Under the pieces are notes generated by a model, which had not been told where the DNA came from, made no database searches, and worked only from the letters and a program-made list of their open reading frames with translations. The position numbers and the translations under genes are program-made. A stretch of 64,000 nt of DNA from a virus. Positions 16,864 to 24,880 of the stretch are shown here, piece by piece. Each line of letters opens with the position of its first letter. The stretch's first letter is position 1. The DNA is taken from positions 62,001 to 126,000 of the IMG/VR virus record IMGVR_UViG_3300038301_000548, one strand, 5' to 3'.

Positions 16864-17283
16864 CTAAAAAGTGCTACACGAAGCGTAAACTGCAGTTGGT
16901 GCATCGGCCCAGGCCCCAGTGTCTCGAACAAAGGCCACCCTGTCTACACCAGCTATCTCTATTTTGTAAGTTGTATTCTGCGTTATTGCATCACAATTTA
17001 TCATTTGAAAAAATGACCAAATACCTGTTGCATGAAGATAGACCCAGACTTCAATATCTTGACCCGGGTCGTCTGTTCCGTCATTATCCACTGTTACAAA
17101 CAAGTATCTTTGATTTTCCGTGACATATCCGGCAGTTCCGTCAGTTGCAGTAACACCAGTAGGTGTGGCGCCATGAGCTAGAACAACCACTGGGCTGGTT
17201 CTTTGTCCTGCAATCAAACCTTTTGGGCTTCTCGTTCTGCCCCAGCTTTGGTGCGTATGAAAGGAATTTGGTAACTCGGACAT
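16864..17283 (-). CDS. Small virion protein with SWGRTRSPK motif (copy 1)
   Basis: 139-aa protein, tandem paralogue of the 121-aa protein at 16489: shared SWGRTRSPK (residues 14-22), TENQRYL, VWVYLHATGIWSFF and the terminal CSTF. The ten-base gap between them and separate ribosome-binding sites (GGAGAATC here) indicate a tandem duplication that has diverged. The fold is likely all-beta. A minor capsid or decoration role is inferred from position only. Confidence 0.8.
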   Translation of the reverse strand: MSELPNSFHTHQSWGRTRSPKGLIAGQRTSPVVVLAHGATPTGVTATDGTAGYVTENQRYLFVTVDNDGTDDPGQDIEVWVYLHATGIWSFFQMINCDAITQNTTYKIEIAGVDRVAFVRDTGAWADAPTAVYASCSTF

Positions 17284-17303
17284 TCTAGAGATTCTCCAAT
17301 ATT

Positions 17304-17543
17304 TTAATTATATTCATTTTCGAATTTCTTCTTATATTTTTCGGTTGCTTTTTTTGCTAACCTCTTTTTCTCTAATCTTTTGAGCCTACGCTTGACCGAA
17401 GGCTTTGTATAGTAACGACGCTCTCTTACTTCTTCTAGGATTCCAGACTTTTTAACTTTTCTAGAAAACTTTTTAATCATTTTTTCGATTTGCTCTTGAT
17501 CTCTAATGTACACCTCAACGTGCACTGGTGTTCTTCTGCCCAT
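17304..17543 (-). CDS. rpsU: Ribosomal protein bS21 homologue
   Basis: 79-aa homologue of the small-subunit protein bS21, which binds near the anti-Shine-Dalgarno end of 16S rRNA and takes part in initiation. It keeps the family pattern: VEVYIRDQEQIEKMIKKFSRKV, KKSGILEEVRERRYYTKPSVKRR, then a Lys/Arg-rich helix. E. coli bS21 has [26 protein letters not shown] at the matching place. Length is a little over the usual 70. AAAGGAAAT precedes the ATG. It sits among head genes. Phage bS21 genes are known; the idea that they exchange with host bS21 and favour phage messages is a hypothesis from the literature, not something shown here. Confidence 0.93.
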   Translation of the reverse strand: MGRRTPVHVEVYIRDQEQIEKMIKKFSRKVKKSGILEEVRERRYYTKPSVKRRLKRLEKKRLAKKATEKYKKKFENEYN

Positions 17544-17553
17544 TATATTTCCT

Positions 17554-17973
17554 TTACTTTAGAATATTCCATTTGTTTCCTGCTAAGTTAAACAGGCCGC
17601 TGATATCAACGCCGGCGTCGCTTGGGCTGATTCCGGTCATTGGGCTTGGTGCGCCTGATGTTTGGGGGTCTCCCCCTCCTCTTAAAGGTTCGGTCCCTTC
17701 AAACACCCCTTTCATGCTTTCAGAACCAATCGCGTCAAGCATTCTTTTTTTTGTTTCGAGTATCTTGTTGCGACGGGCACTGTCCCTTTCTTCGAGAAGC
17801 TTCTTTTCTGGTACCTGATTTGGTGCTGGGGTTTGGTTACCTTCTGCCATTATAGTCTGCGCTTTGGTTAAACCGAAAGCAACTTCCGCAATTATTTCTG
17901 ATAAGACACCCTCTTCAAAAAGGGCTTCCTTTACACACTCTTTAATAATCGCTTTTAGTTCTGATTTCTTCAT
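17554..17973 (-). CDS. Unknown head-region protein (139 aa)
   Basis: No family recognised. Residues 1-40 form a helix (KKSELKAIIKECVKEALFEEGVLSEIIAEV) that resembles the short N-terminal helix often found on phage scaffold and internal head proteins. Residues 55-90 are charged and helical (KKLLEERDSARRNKILETKK), and the C-terminal 50 residues are Gly/Pro-rich (GGGDPQTSGAPSP). It starts directly at the stop of the prohead protease gene and precedes bS21, so it is probably a small prohead core component, but this is inference. Confidence 0.7.
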   Translation of the reverse strand: MKKSELKAIIKECVKEALFEEGVLSEIIAEVAFGLTKAQTIMAEGNQTPAPNQVPEKKLLEERDSARRNKILETKKRMLDAIGSESMKGVFEGTEPLRGGGDPQTSGAPSPMTGISPSDAGVDISGLFNLAGNKWNILK

Positions 17974-18576
17974 TTACTTCTCGAATTTGTATAATATGCT
18001 GTTTAGGGCTCTGTCTATCTTGTCACCGCGGGTGAATATATTCGAAGGGTCTCTTGCTTCTGTCATCATAAAGGCTCCGGGAGTCGAAGGGTCAGAGACC
18101 ATGTCGAAACAAATTAACTGAAAGTCATCTTCGACAAGTGTGACACCATTGCTTTCTTTAACCGAGCCCATGCCTCGAGAAGAAATTCCCAATTGTACCC
18201 CGGATTCCACTAGAGTCCTAAGGGTCTTGCCGGCCGGCGTATCGAGCACTCTTATTGTTCCTTTACAGTCTTTACCTTCCATCCATATTTTCGTCACCAT
18301 GTGGGACGCGTTTGCTAGATTGATGACAGAGCTGTCAGGGTGGTCTAGCTCGCCGAGGGCACGATTGTTTTGCACTAGACGGGCGTAGTTTTCAACCTCT
18401 CTCTCAAGAATAGCCTGAGGGTATACGCGGCCGTTACCATTTTTGGTTTCAGCACATTGCATTAGTCCGGACAACATCATGCCACCTTCTGATACAAACT
18501 TTTTATCTGCTTCAGTTAAAAGGTCTTGGCATATGCCGCCATCACACAATTGGTAATATTCTCTTATAAGCTTCAT
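17974..18576 (-). CDS. gp21: Prohead maturation protease, gp21-like (S78-type serine protease)
   Basis: Protease that cleaves scaffold and capsid proteins inside the prohead. It has the hallmarks of the herpesvirus-like phage protease fold: NGNGRVYP near residue 47-53, the catalytic His in GELDHP (H79), and the serine in LGISSRG (S132 or S133). At 200 aa it is close to T4 gp21 (212 aa). GAGAGGAC precedes the ATG, with a GC hairpin just before it and a possible 21-aa leader frame upstream. Downstream genes follow without a gap. Confidence 0.93.
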   Translation of the reverse strand: MKLIREYYQLCDGGICQDLLTEADKKFVSEGGMMLSGLMQCAETKNGNGRVYPQAILEREVENYARLVQNNRALGELDHPDSSVINLANASHMVTKIWMEGKDCKGTIRVLDTPAGKTLRTLVESGVQLGISSRGMGSVKESNGVTLVEDDFQLICFDMVSDPSTPGAFMMTEARDPSNIFTRGDKIDRALNSILYKFEK

Positions 18577-18592
18577 TTTCGTCCTCTCTTCT

Positions 18593-18609
18593 CGCGGGGG
18601 CCACCCGCG
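18593..18609 (-). promoter_or_regulatory. GC hairpin before the protease ribosome-binding site
   Basis: Perfect CGCGGG/CCCGCG stem with a five-base loop, ending 17 bases before the protease ATG and touching its GAGAGGAC ribosome-binding site. No T-run follows, so it is not a standard terminator. It may control translation or mark RNA processing. Confidence 0.5.
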
Positions 18610-18613
18610 TCAT

Positions 18614-18679
18614 CTACGATCCTTTACAGCAGTTAGCAACGGGTCGAATCATCCATCTTATAGTTGCGAAAGATTGCAT
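18614..18679 (-). CDS. Possible 21-aa leader peptide
   Basis: Small open frame MQSFATIRWMIRPVANCCKGS with a fitting ribosome-binding site (GAGGAG) that overlaps the stop codon of the 98-aa gene. Its stop lies four bases before the GC hairpin and 38 bases before the protease start. It could be a leader peptide controlling the protease gene, or chance coding in a 112-base gap. Confidence 0.35.
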   Translation of the reverse strand: MQSFATIRWMIRPVANCCKGS

Positions 18680-18688
18680 AGTAACTCC

Positions 18689-18985
18689 TCAGTTATAATC
18701 AAATTTTATTCCGTGATCGTCAAAGCTAACTGAAAACACGTAACTTACTAGCGAACCAAGACAACCTAAAAATAATCCGGTGACCGGAGAATAATCAAAA
18801 GTAAATAGTTTAGTATAGTCGTTTAAGGCCCACAAAATAACTCCAGACCAAAAACCAGTGCACATAGGGCAAGATAAAAGTTGACCGAACCATCCGGATG
18901 TGGGCCTGATTTTATCAAAAATCTTTCCATATACTAGAATTTGTGTGAGACCTGCGCAAACAAGAGAGAAATATATTAGCTGCAT
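18689..18985 (-). CDS. Small membrane protein with CPMCxGFW motif
   Basis: 98-aa membrane protein. Hydrophobic segments at about residues 3-19, 46-56 and 68-85, with a Cys pair in LLSCPMCTGFWSG (C39, C42) between the first two. This CPxCxGFW pattern occurs in small phage and bacterial membrane proteins of the DUF1360 type, function unknown. The pair might bind metal or be redox active. AGAGGAAGA precedes the ATG, and the start overlaps the end of the 184-aa gene. Confidence 0.75.
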   Translation of the reverse strand: MQLIYFSLVCAGLTQILVYGKIFDKIRPTSGWFGQLLSCPMCTGFWSGVILWALNDYTKLFTFDYSPVTGLFLGCLGSLVSYVFSVSFDDHGIKFDYN

Positions 18986-19530
18986 TCTTCCTCTTGTTGC
19001 TTATTTTCTCTGACCAAAGAATAGTTGTACATGAACCCATATGGGCCGCGGGTTTGGCCGTGGGATCCCTTCTTATCTGATTGCGGCACATCGCCCAATT
19101 CAGTAGAATCTTGATCTCCTGGGTGGAGCAGGTGGTCTAGCCGGTCGTCATTGAATTCTTCAGCTGATCGGAAGAATGGTTTTTCAGTGCTAAGATACTC
19201 GCTTAACATATACAGGCAGGCTTGTAAAGAATCTATTCCCGGAGTCTTAGACTCAAGTAATTTAGCTTCTAGAGACCCATATACGTTTCCACCGCGGATA
19301 GATGAGTGTTCGACAATGCCTTTGCGAGCCAGGTAGCGAAACATTCTATCTTGAGCTTGGTACACTTTATCGCTCATCTGTTCTTTGGGGAAGGTCATGC
19401 ACTTGCTGCTATCAGGAGATAAAAGTATATCAATATCCTCGTGGTCAAATATCAATATGTTTCCATCTAAGGTTCTTCTAGCTTTTATCTCTATTCTTGG
19501 GTCTTTTTTTATGTCAACTGATAATGTCAT
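18976..19530 (-). CDS. Unknown conserved-type protein (184 aa)
   Basis: No family recognised. It starts with a beta-rich region (DPRIEIKARRTLDGNILIFDHEDIDILL), then a helical segment (DKVYQAQDRMFRYLARKGIVEHSSI) that resembles a small winged-helix, and ends in a charged tail. ATGA overlap with the 274-aa gene implies coupled translation. It lies between portal and protease genes, so a head-assembly accessory role is plausible but not shown. Confidence 0.7.
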   Translation of the reverse strand: MTLSVDIKKDPRIEIKARRTLDGNILIFDHEDIDILLSPDSSKCMTFPKEQMSDKVYQAQDRMFRYLARKGIVEHSSIRGGNVYGSLEAKLLESKTPGIDSLQACLYMLSEYLSTEKPFFRSAEEFNDDRLDHLLHPGDQDSTELGDVPQSDKKGSHGQTRGPYGFMYNYSLVRENKQQEEECS

Positions 19531-20351
19531 TTTTGTTCAATCTCATCTACCAACTCTTGAGTTTTGAGCACAACTTCGATTAGGTCTGTATCTACTTCTT
19601 TTTCTTTATACGAATCTAAAATAGAGTATACCTTATTTATCTTTTCCTTTAAAGAATTATCTTCTTTTACATCTTTGTCTTTTTTACACATTTCCAGCTT
19701 ACCTTTCAGCTCGCCTATCTCTTCACTTAGGTAATATTTGAGTTCGATACCATTGTCAGAAAAGGATGCAATATATTTATTTAATAGCCTTTTTTGATTC
19801 TCGTTTAGAGTGCCTGAGTATTCTTCATTAAACTTACTTACAAAAGTGTTATATACAATATTATCAACTGGCACCTGTTGTTCTACTGGTGCTTCGCAGG
19901 ACTGGGACATTTGCTGAATTATATTTTCCTCTAGCAGGACGCGGTCTTTGACCGGTAATGCATCTTGAAATATAGAGTAAACCGATGCAATACTCTTATA
20001 ATTTGGCACAAAATTTGTGAAAAGCTTCCTAGAAAGAGTCTTGTTGATCTTGCTGATTAAAGCAGATTGCTCCAAGAATACAGCTTTCTTGTTAAGTTCA
20101 GAGTACTTTTCTTTTACTTGAGTTACTATTTTTTCTGCTATGTTTTTTTCTATATCTTTCGTCTCATAGATACTTTTGTAAAGGTTCAGTTCCTTGTTAA
20201 GTTCTGTCCCTTCCTTGAAGTGTTCTTTCACTATTGAAACTATCTTAGTTTGCTTGTTCTTGTTGTTCTTAACAATTGAACTGGTTAGTTCTCTAATCAA
20301 AGCTTCATAAACAAATGCAGTATTTCTCTTCTTATTATGCTTCAGTCTCAT
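19527..20351 (-). CDS. Unknown helical protein after portal gene (274 aa)
   Basis: Highly charged, mostly helical protein. The N-terminus KHNKKRNTAFVYEALIREL is distinctive; the rest is Lys/Glu-rich with long coiled-coil stretches (ELNKELNLYKSIYETKDIEKN; residues 215-274). No catalytic motif seen. It overlaps the portal gene by 17 bases and the next gene by ATGA, so the three are co-translated. Position between portal and protease suggests a prohead initiation or core role, stated as inference. Confidence 0.75.
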   Translation of the reverse strand: MRLKHNKKRNTAFVYEALIRELTSSIVKNNKNKQTKIVSIVKEHFKEGTELNKELNLYKSIYETKDIEKNIAEKIVTQVKEKYSELNKKAVFLEQSALISKINKTLSRKLFTNFVPNYKSIASVYSIFQDALPVKDRVLLEENIIQQMSQSCEAPVEQQVPVDNIVYNTFVSKFNEEYSGTLNENQKRLLNKYIASFSDNGIELKYYLSEEIGELKGKLEMCKKDKDVKEDNSLKEKINKVYSILDSYKEKEVDTDLIEVVLKTQELVDEIEQK

Positions 20352-22374
20352 CTTTGTTTTTCCTCTTCTTTAAATCTAAATTTTCAAACAAAACTTTCAA
20401 CTCTTCTTGATTTTTCAAAAGGCGCTCTTCTTCTTCTCTAGAGTAATTAGTAAGACGATTCTCGTAAACGCCGGTGCCTCTGGCCAGTTGAGACAATTCA
20501 GAAGCTCCTGGTAAGGTTTTTCTCTTTGTTCCGGTTTCTGGGACCGCTGCTCTGTTCATGTTCTTTTTTCTGGGTCCGGAGGACTTTCTTCTATCGCCGG
20601 ATCCCCAATTCATACGAGGCTCATACCAACCGTGAGATTTTTCTGTTGTTGTCTTGGTCTTGCCACCTTCTCGTTTCGCAGTCTTGCCCCTTGCGTCGTC
20701 TCTCTTAGCTGGTGGTGCTGCCAAGAGATCTCCCTCTTCTGGGCCAGCTGGTGCATCACCGCCTAGGTCGCCTCCGCCTAGGTCATCACCTCCGCCCAAA
20801 TCCATGTCGTCTGTGGGGGCTCCCAGTTCAGGCTCTGCGCCGGCCATGCCCATGCCACCGGGTTCGCCCATATCTCCTGCCAGGTCGCCGCCAGGAGCAG
20901 TGGCTGCTGCTTGTTCTGCTTCTGCTGCTGTCTCTAGTGCTGCTTCGAATCTGCGATCGTAGAACATCTCTCGTCGGTTCCTGATAAACTCTTCATCGGA
21001 CATCCCAAACAGTTTCTTGGCTAGCCATTGTTTAGAGAAGAATCCTTCAGTTGCAGAAGACGCAATATCAAATTTTGTCTTCCAATGTTCCAGTTCCTGC
21101 ATCTCTGCAATCTTTGAAGGATTGTTGAGTGAGACTGTAAAACTTACCAAATCTTCATCGCGGTACCCTAAAGTATAGAGGTGAATGATTCCTACTTTTT
21201 CTAGTTCAGTTACAACAGATCTTTGCAGGCGCTGGACTGTCCTTGCAAATCGAATGTCCTTCTGAGCCAGTGTCGTCTTGTCTTCTTGCGCGGACTCTCC
21301 GTCAGAAGAAAGGTAGGCCGCTGGAATTTTAAGTGCTGAAAATAATTTATCCCTAAGGTATTTAACATCATCAATATCTCCTGTATATTTTCCGCCTGCG
21401 AGTGGTTCTATTTTCGTTCCGCTAGTGCCGCCGCGGACAGGGATAAAGTAATCTTCCTCTACCGAAAGTGGATTATATCTCAAATCAACCCGGCCTGTCT
21501 CAGTATCGACCACTTGGTTTCTCTTCATCTGGGTCATCGCTTTTTGCATATATTGTTCTACATCTTGTGGAGCAATCGAGCCAACATCGATATAGAACAC
21601 TCGGCGCTCTGGGGATCTTACAATTCGATAAGCCATCATTGCATCTTCTAACAAAGTAAGTTGGCGCCAGATGCGCCGGGCGGGCTCAAGAATCGAAGTC
21701 CCATAAGGGTTATATTTGTCGTTTCCTAGAATCCTAAAATGGGCCATTTGCCAATTTTCAAAGGTAAGACCCGCTGAGTTCCACTGATACTGGACATAGT
21801 TTGGGTTCTCTTTGTCTTCTCCTTCGAGGCGTTCGACTTCTGCTGTTGGTAGACCAATCGCGCTAGTGACTCCCAGTGTCTCATCGAGGTCTAGATACAA
21901 GAAAAAGTCTCCGAATTTACACATTGATCGGCACCACGAGAATAGGTTATACTCTATATTGAGAACATCATGATATAATGATTCGAGTAAAAGCTTTATT
22001 TCTTCATTGTCGCATTGGACTTTAAGCACTTTAGTCAGGCCGCTGTGGGTCGTCATTTCGTCTGCATAAATATCTATTGCAGATGCAATCTCCGGAGTAT
22101 ACTCCATCTGATCGAAATCTACGTACCTCTCCGTTCTTGCTTGGCTTGCCATGGCTTGAGCTTGTAGATTGTCATAAGGATTGTATGCAGTCTTCTTGAA
22201 GTCTCTGCCGCTAGCAGAAGTGAACTTTGATGCATATTTATCAAGGTCAATCCTTCTTAGACGATGATTAGTTTGAGTTCTATAATTTGTAAGGGGCCCG
22301 GAGAGAAGTTTTGTAAGCTTTCGAAAAAGTAAACTTTGAGGGTTCCGAGTGTTATTTTTGTTTTCTGATGCCAT
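20335..22374 (-). CDS. gp20: Portal protein, gp20-like
   Basis: Dodecameric portal vertex through which DNA enters and leaves the head. Family pattern: FDQMEYTPEIASAIDIYADE near residue 90, SWCRSMCKFGDFFLYLDLDE, WQMAHFRILGNDKYNPYGTSILEPARRIWRQL, RSPERRVFYIDVG, and a stem region with KYTGDIDDVKYLRDKLFSALKIPAAYL. The core ends near residue 490. Residues 490-679 are an added low-complexity tail: Gly/Asp-rich repeats (DDLGGGDLGGD) and then a basic, charged end. T4 gp20 is 524 aa. AAAGGATAG precedes the ATG, three bases after the terminase stop. Confidence 0.93.
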   Translation of the reverse strand: MASENKNNTRNPQSLLFRKLTKLLSGPLTNYRTQTNHRLRRIDLDKYASKFTSASGRDFKKTAYNPYDNLQAQAMASQARTERYVDFDQMEYTPEIASAIDIYADEMTTHSGLTKVLKVQCDNEEIKLLLESLYHDVLNIEYNLFSWCRSMCKFGDFFLYLDLDETLGVTSAIGLPTAEVERLEGEDKENPNYVQYQWNSAGLTFENWQMAHFRILGNDKYNPYGTSILEPARRIWRQLTLLEDAMMAYRIVRSPERRVFYIDVGSIAPQDVEQYMQKAMTQMKRNQVVDTETGRVDLRYNPLSVEEDYFIPVRGGTSGTKIEPLAGGKYTGDIDDVKYLRDKLFSALKIPAAYLSSDGESAQEDKTTLAQKDIRFARTVQRLQRSVVTELEKVGIIHLYTLGYRDEDLVSFTVSLNNPSKIAEMQELEHWKTKFDIASSATEGFFSKQWLAKKLFGMSDEEFIRNRREMFYDRRFEAALETAAEAEQAAATAPGGDLAGDMGEPGGMGMAGAEPELGAPTDDMDLGGGDDLGGGDLGGDAPAGPEEGDLLAAPPAKRDDARGKTAKREGGKTKTTTEKSHGWYEPRMNWGSGDRRKSSGPRKKNMNRAAVPETGTKRKTLPGASELSQLARGTGVYENRLTNYSREEEERLLKNQEELKVLFENLDLKKRKNKDETEA

Positions 22375-22377
22375 TTT

Positions 22378-23964
22378 CTATCCTTTAAAGAGCCACGGAA
22401 ACTGTTCTGCTGTGTTTGAATGTTTTCTTATTTTGTCATTTAATTTCATGTTTCTTGTCCCTATCATACCATTGATTCGTGTATCCATGTGGTTACTTGT
22501 TTTCGTTATTGACCCCAAGAACGCTTTGCTGTATTCTAAGTCTCTCTGATTTGAACTTAGGGCAGTATCCCTTATCCAGCAGCCGACTGCACATGCCATA
22601 ATCAAGTCATCATTATAAGACCTCATAGCCTCTGCGCGGCCGTGGTTCCAAACGAAGGTCTTCATTTCCGTTAAAAGGCGCGCCGAGTATATCTTAATTA
22701 GGTTGTTTCTTATAAATTCTTCCATCTTTGCAACGATCAAAGGGCGAGTCTTTGAAGTCATAGAAAAGCCTGCGACAGCGTTGCTCATGTTTTCTGCTTG
22801 ATACTCTTCTACAAACTCGTGAGTTGACTTAACCGAATAGTACAGATTAGGGTAGGATGCCTCTCTCAATTTGTCCAATACAGCAAAGCCGACGGAGTTG
22901 TTTTCTACCACTAAAAGAGCTTTCCTATATTCTATACCAGTATCATATAAAATTTTAGCAAAAAGATCTGGTGTTATCTTGCCTTTGTACTCTGCTACTA
23001 TCTCCATGGTAGTGGATTTAAAAACTAGCGCGGTTGAAAAGTCTTTGCCGTCGCCGCGGGCGACATCGGCTGATATAAAATAACTCTCTCCTTCTTCTGG
23101 AGATTGCCATATCCATAAGTTCCTATCGAGACCGGTTCTATATTTGGGTTCTTTACACATGTTCAAATATGTTTCCATGTCTTCCGCCGAAAAGACTGTT
23201 TCGCCGGACATATTAAAATTACACTCTAACTCTTGAGCTATTTCTCTTCTAGACATGTTTTTGGTTTCTTTCTCAAACCAAGTCTGGTCTCGATCTGGAT
23301 GTACTTGCCATGGCAACATAGTCGGGTGGAAATCGTTAGTATTGCTTTCGGCTTCAGTATAAACCTTGTGGAACCAGTTTCCTACGCCGTTTGGGGTAGA
23401 AAGAGCGATACAGCGGCCGCCGGTTGACAGTGTAGGATAAAGGCCCATCCACAACTCTTCCAGACCTTCGACATGTGCTGCTTCGTCTATTACGAGTAGT
23501 GACAGAGCCTCTGAACGACCTGCATCTCCTGACGTAGACGATGCTTTAATTTGGGAACCATTTGACAGGACAAAGCTGGTGCGATTATCAATGTCAACAT
23601 TTGAGATTCTAAGCCACTCTGGTAAATTTCTAATAATGGCCTTCACCTTCTTTACAAGGTTTGCCGCCGTGCTGAACTTTGTGGCGATTACTAATACGTT
23701 CTTCTCTCGATGAAACATCATGAGCCAGGCCACGTAAGCAGCAGATATAGTAGATATACCTAACTGGCGTGCTTTTAGGATTACGTTGAAGCGATAATCT
23801 TCGAAATCCTCTAAAAGGTCTTTTTGAAAGTCGTAAAGGTGAAAAGGTATTAAGCCTTTCTGGGGATGCGTTATCTTCGCATAGGTATTGATAAAATAAT
23901 CAGGTGTTTTGCCACACTTGACTATCTCTTTCATTATTTCTTTCTTAGAAAGAGAGAAAGCCAT
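22378..23964 (-). CDS. terL: Terminase large subunit, gp17-like
   Basis: DNA-packaging ATPase and nuclease that drives DNA into the prohead through the portal. ATPase domain: Walker-A-like KARQLGIST (residues 64-72), Walker B LLVIDE (156-161), coupling motif ALSTPNGVG. RNase H-like nuclease domain: FISADVARGDGKD (D300), LLVVENNSVG, and YNDDLIMA near the C-terminus supply the acidic residues. At 528 aa it is near the family norm (T4 gp17, 610 aa). It starts directly after the 166-aa gene and precedes the portal gene. No intein or intron is visible. Confidence 0.95.
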   Translation of the reverse strand: MAFSLSKKEIMKEIVKCGKTPDYFINTYAKITHPQKGLIPFHLYDFQKDLLEDFEDYRFNVILKARQLGISTISAAYVAWLMMFHREKNVLVIATKFSTAANLVKKVKAIIRNLPEWLRISNVDIDNRTSFVLSNGSQIKASSTSGDAGRSEALSLLVIDEAAHVEGLEELWMGLYPTLSTGGRCIALSTPNGVGNWFHKVYTEAESNTNDFHPTMLPWQVHPDRDQTWFEKETKNMSRREIAQELECNFNMSGETVFSAEDMETYLNMCKEPKYRTGLDRNLWIWQSPEEGESYFISADVARGDGKDFSTALVFKSTTMEIVAEYKGKITPDLFAKILYDTGIEYRKALLVVENNSVGFAVLDKLREASYPNLYYSVKSTHEFVEEYQAENMSNAVAGFSMTSKTRPLIVAKMEEFIRNNLIKIYSARLLTEMKTFVWNHGRAEAMRSYNDDLIMACAVGCWIRDTALSSNQRDLEYSKAFLGSITKTSNHMDTRINGMIGTRNMKLNDKIRKHSNTAEQFPWLFKG

Positions 23965-23968
23965 TCTA

Positions 23969-24469
23969 CTAACTCTTCAAGCCACCAAGTGCTAGCCACT
24001 TTTCAGTTGCAGAGTCTAGCTTCTCTTCACTCTCAGGCATGTTGTTTTCAGACTCTAGAGAAGCTATCTTGTAACATTTGTGAACTTTTACGCTGCATCG
24101 GATACGAGACACGTACTCTACGAGGACGTCGACTTCGCTGGGGTCGGATAGGCCTAGGGCCTGCTTCTTAATCTTCTTATATTCTTTCTGAATAAAGGAT
24201 TTGACGCTCTCAACCATTGATTCCATCTCACTCTCAAACCCATTCGAGTGCACTTCTTTGAGTGGTATTTCTGAGTGGTATTTGATGTGAAGCCTGTCTC
24301 CGGAGATGTGACAACCAAAACCATCCATCACTCGGCGGTCGACCATCGGATTGCCCTCTTCTCTGCGTAAGCCAATCTTAATTGGTTCTCCGCTTTCATC
24401 AAGGGCGCCATCGTATGTGTTTGCCATCACCTGGGATATACAGTTAATAATTTCTAAAGTTGTAGCCAT
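23969..24469 (-). CDS. Unknown protein preceding terminase, possible small terminase
   Basis: 166-aa protein that I do not recognise. The first 70 residues have mixed strands (EPIKIGLRREEGNPMVDRRVMDGFG), residues 75-110 are helical (ESMVESVKSFIQKEYKKIKKQ), followed by VDVLVEYVSRIRCSVKVHK and a charged tail. A small protein directly upstream of terL is the usual place for the DNA-recognising small terminase subunit, but I see no helix-turn-helix. Two CTATTTA motifs lie 20 and 36 bases before its ATG, with GAGGA as ribosome-binding site, so a transcript for the packaging genes probably starts here. Confidence 0.75.
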   Translation of the reverse strand: MATTLEIINCISQVMANTYDGALDESGEPIKIGLRREEGNPMVDRRVMDGFGCHISGDRLHIKYHSEIPLKEVHSNGFESEMESMVESVKSFIQKEYKKIKKQALGLSDPSEVDVLVEYVSRIRCSVKVHKCYKIASLESENNMPESEEKLDSATEKWLALGGLKS

Positions 24470-24488
24470 GTGTAAAATTCCTCTACTA

Positions 24489-24511
24489 TAAATAGTTTGT
24501 AATATAAATAG
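24489..24511 (-). promoter_or_regulatory. Two CTATTTA motifs before packaging operon
   Basis: Two copies, 24489-24495 and 24505-24511, 16 bases apart. Contexts are ACAAACTATTTATAGTAG and AGTAACTATTTATATTAC. They lie right after the stop of the zinc-ribbon gene and 20 and 36 bases before the 166-aa gene. Confidence 0.45.
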
Positions 24512-24880
24512 TTACTTGTTTGGTCTCCAGCCCGAATTCCATCTTTCTTCGCGGCCTTCGATGAATTGTATGTAACAGTCAAAACATGCTTGGAACTTCC
24601 TCATGTAAAGATCGTCGCGATTTTTATGAGAATATGAGTGACAAACTGGGCAGACTCTAGGTTCGCTCTTTGACTTCTTCTTGTTTATTACGTCGAAACC
24701 ATTACACGACGAGACCTTACCGGCATGTTTGCTATTCTTATAGAAATCCTTTAAGTGCTGTAAATATTTCTTTTCTTTCTCTTCTGTCCAGTTTTGTTTT
24801 GGATTTTGAATGGCTTCTTTGCCATACTTTTCTTTTATCGCTTTTTCGTATTTTGCTATTTCATTTAGATCTTTCTTCAT
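24512..24880 (-). CDS. Zinc-ribbon protein (122 aa)
   Basis: Basic protein with a four-cysteine zinc ribbon in its second half: CPVC at residues 77-80 and CFDC at 99-102. The first 70 residues are lysine-rich and helical (YEKAIKEKYGKEAI, EEKEKKYLQHLKDFYKNSK). It ends REERWNSGWRPNK. Such proteins commonly bind nucleic acid, but the specific role is unknown. AAGGAAG precedes the ATG, and it overlaps the DUF6356-type gene by 20 bases. Confidence 0.8.
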   Translation of the reverse strand: MKKDLNEIAKYEKAIKEKYGKEAIQNPKQNWTEEKEKKYLQHLKDFYKNSKHAGKVSSCNGFDVINKKKSKSEPRVCPVCHSYSHKNRDDLYMRKFQACFDCYIQFIEGREERWNSGWRPNK

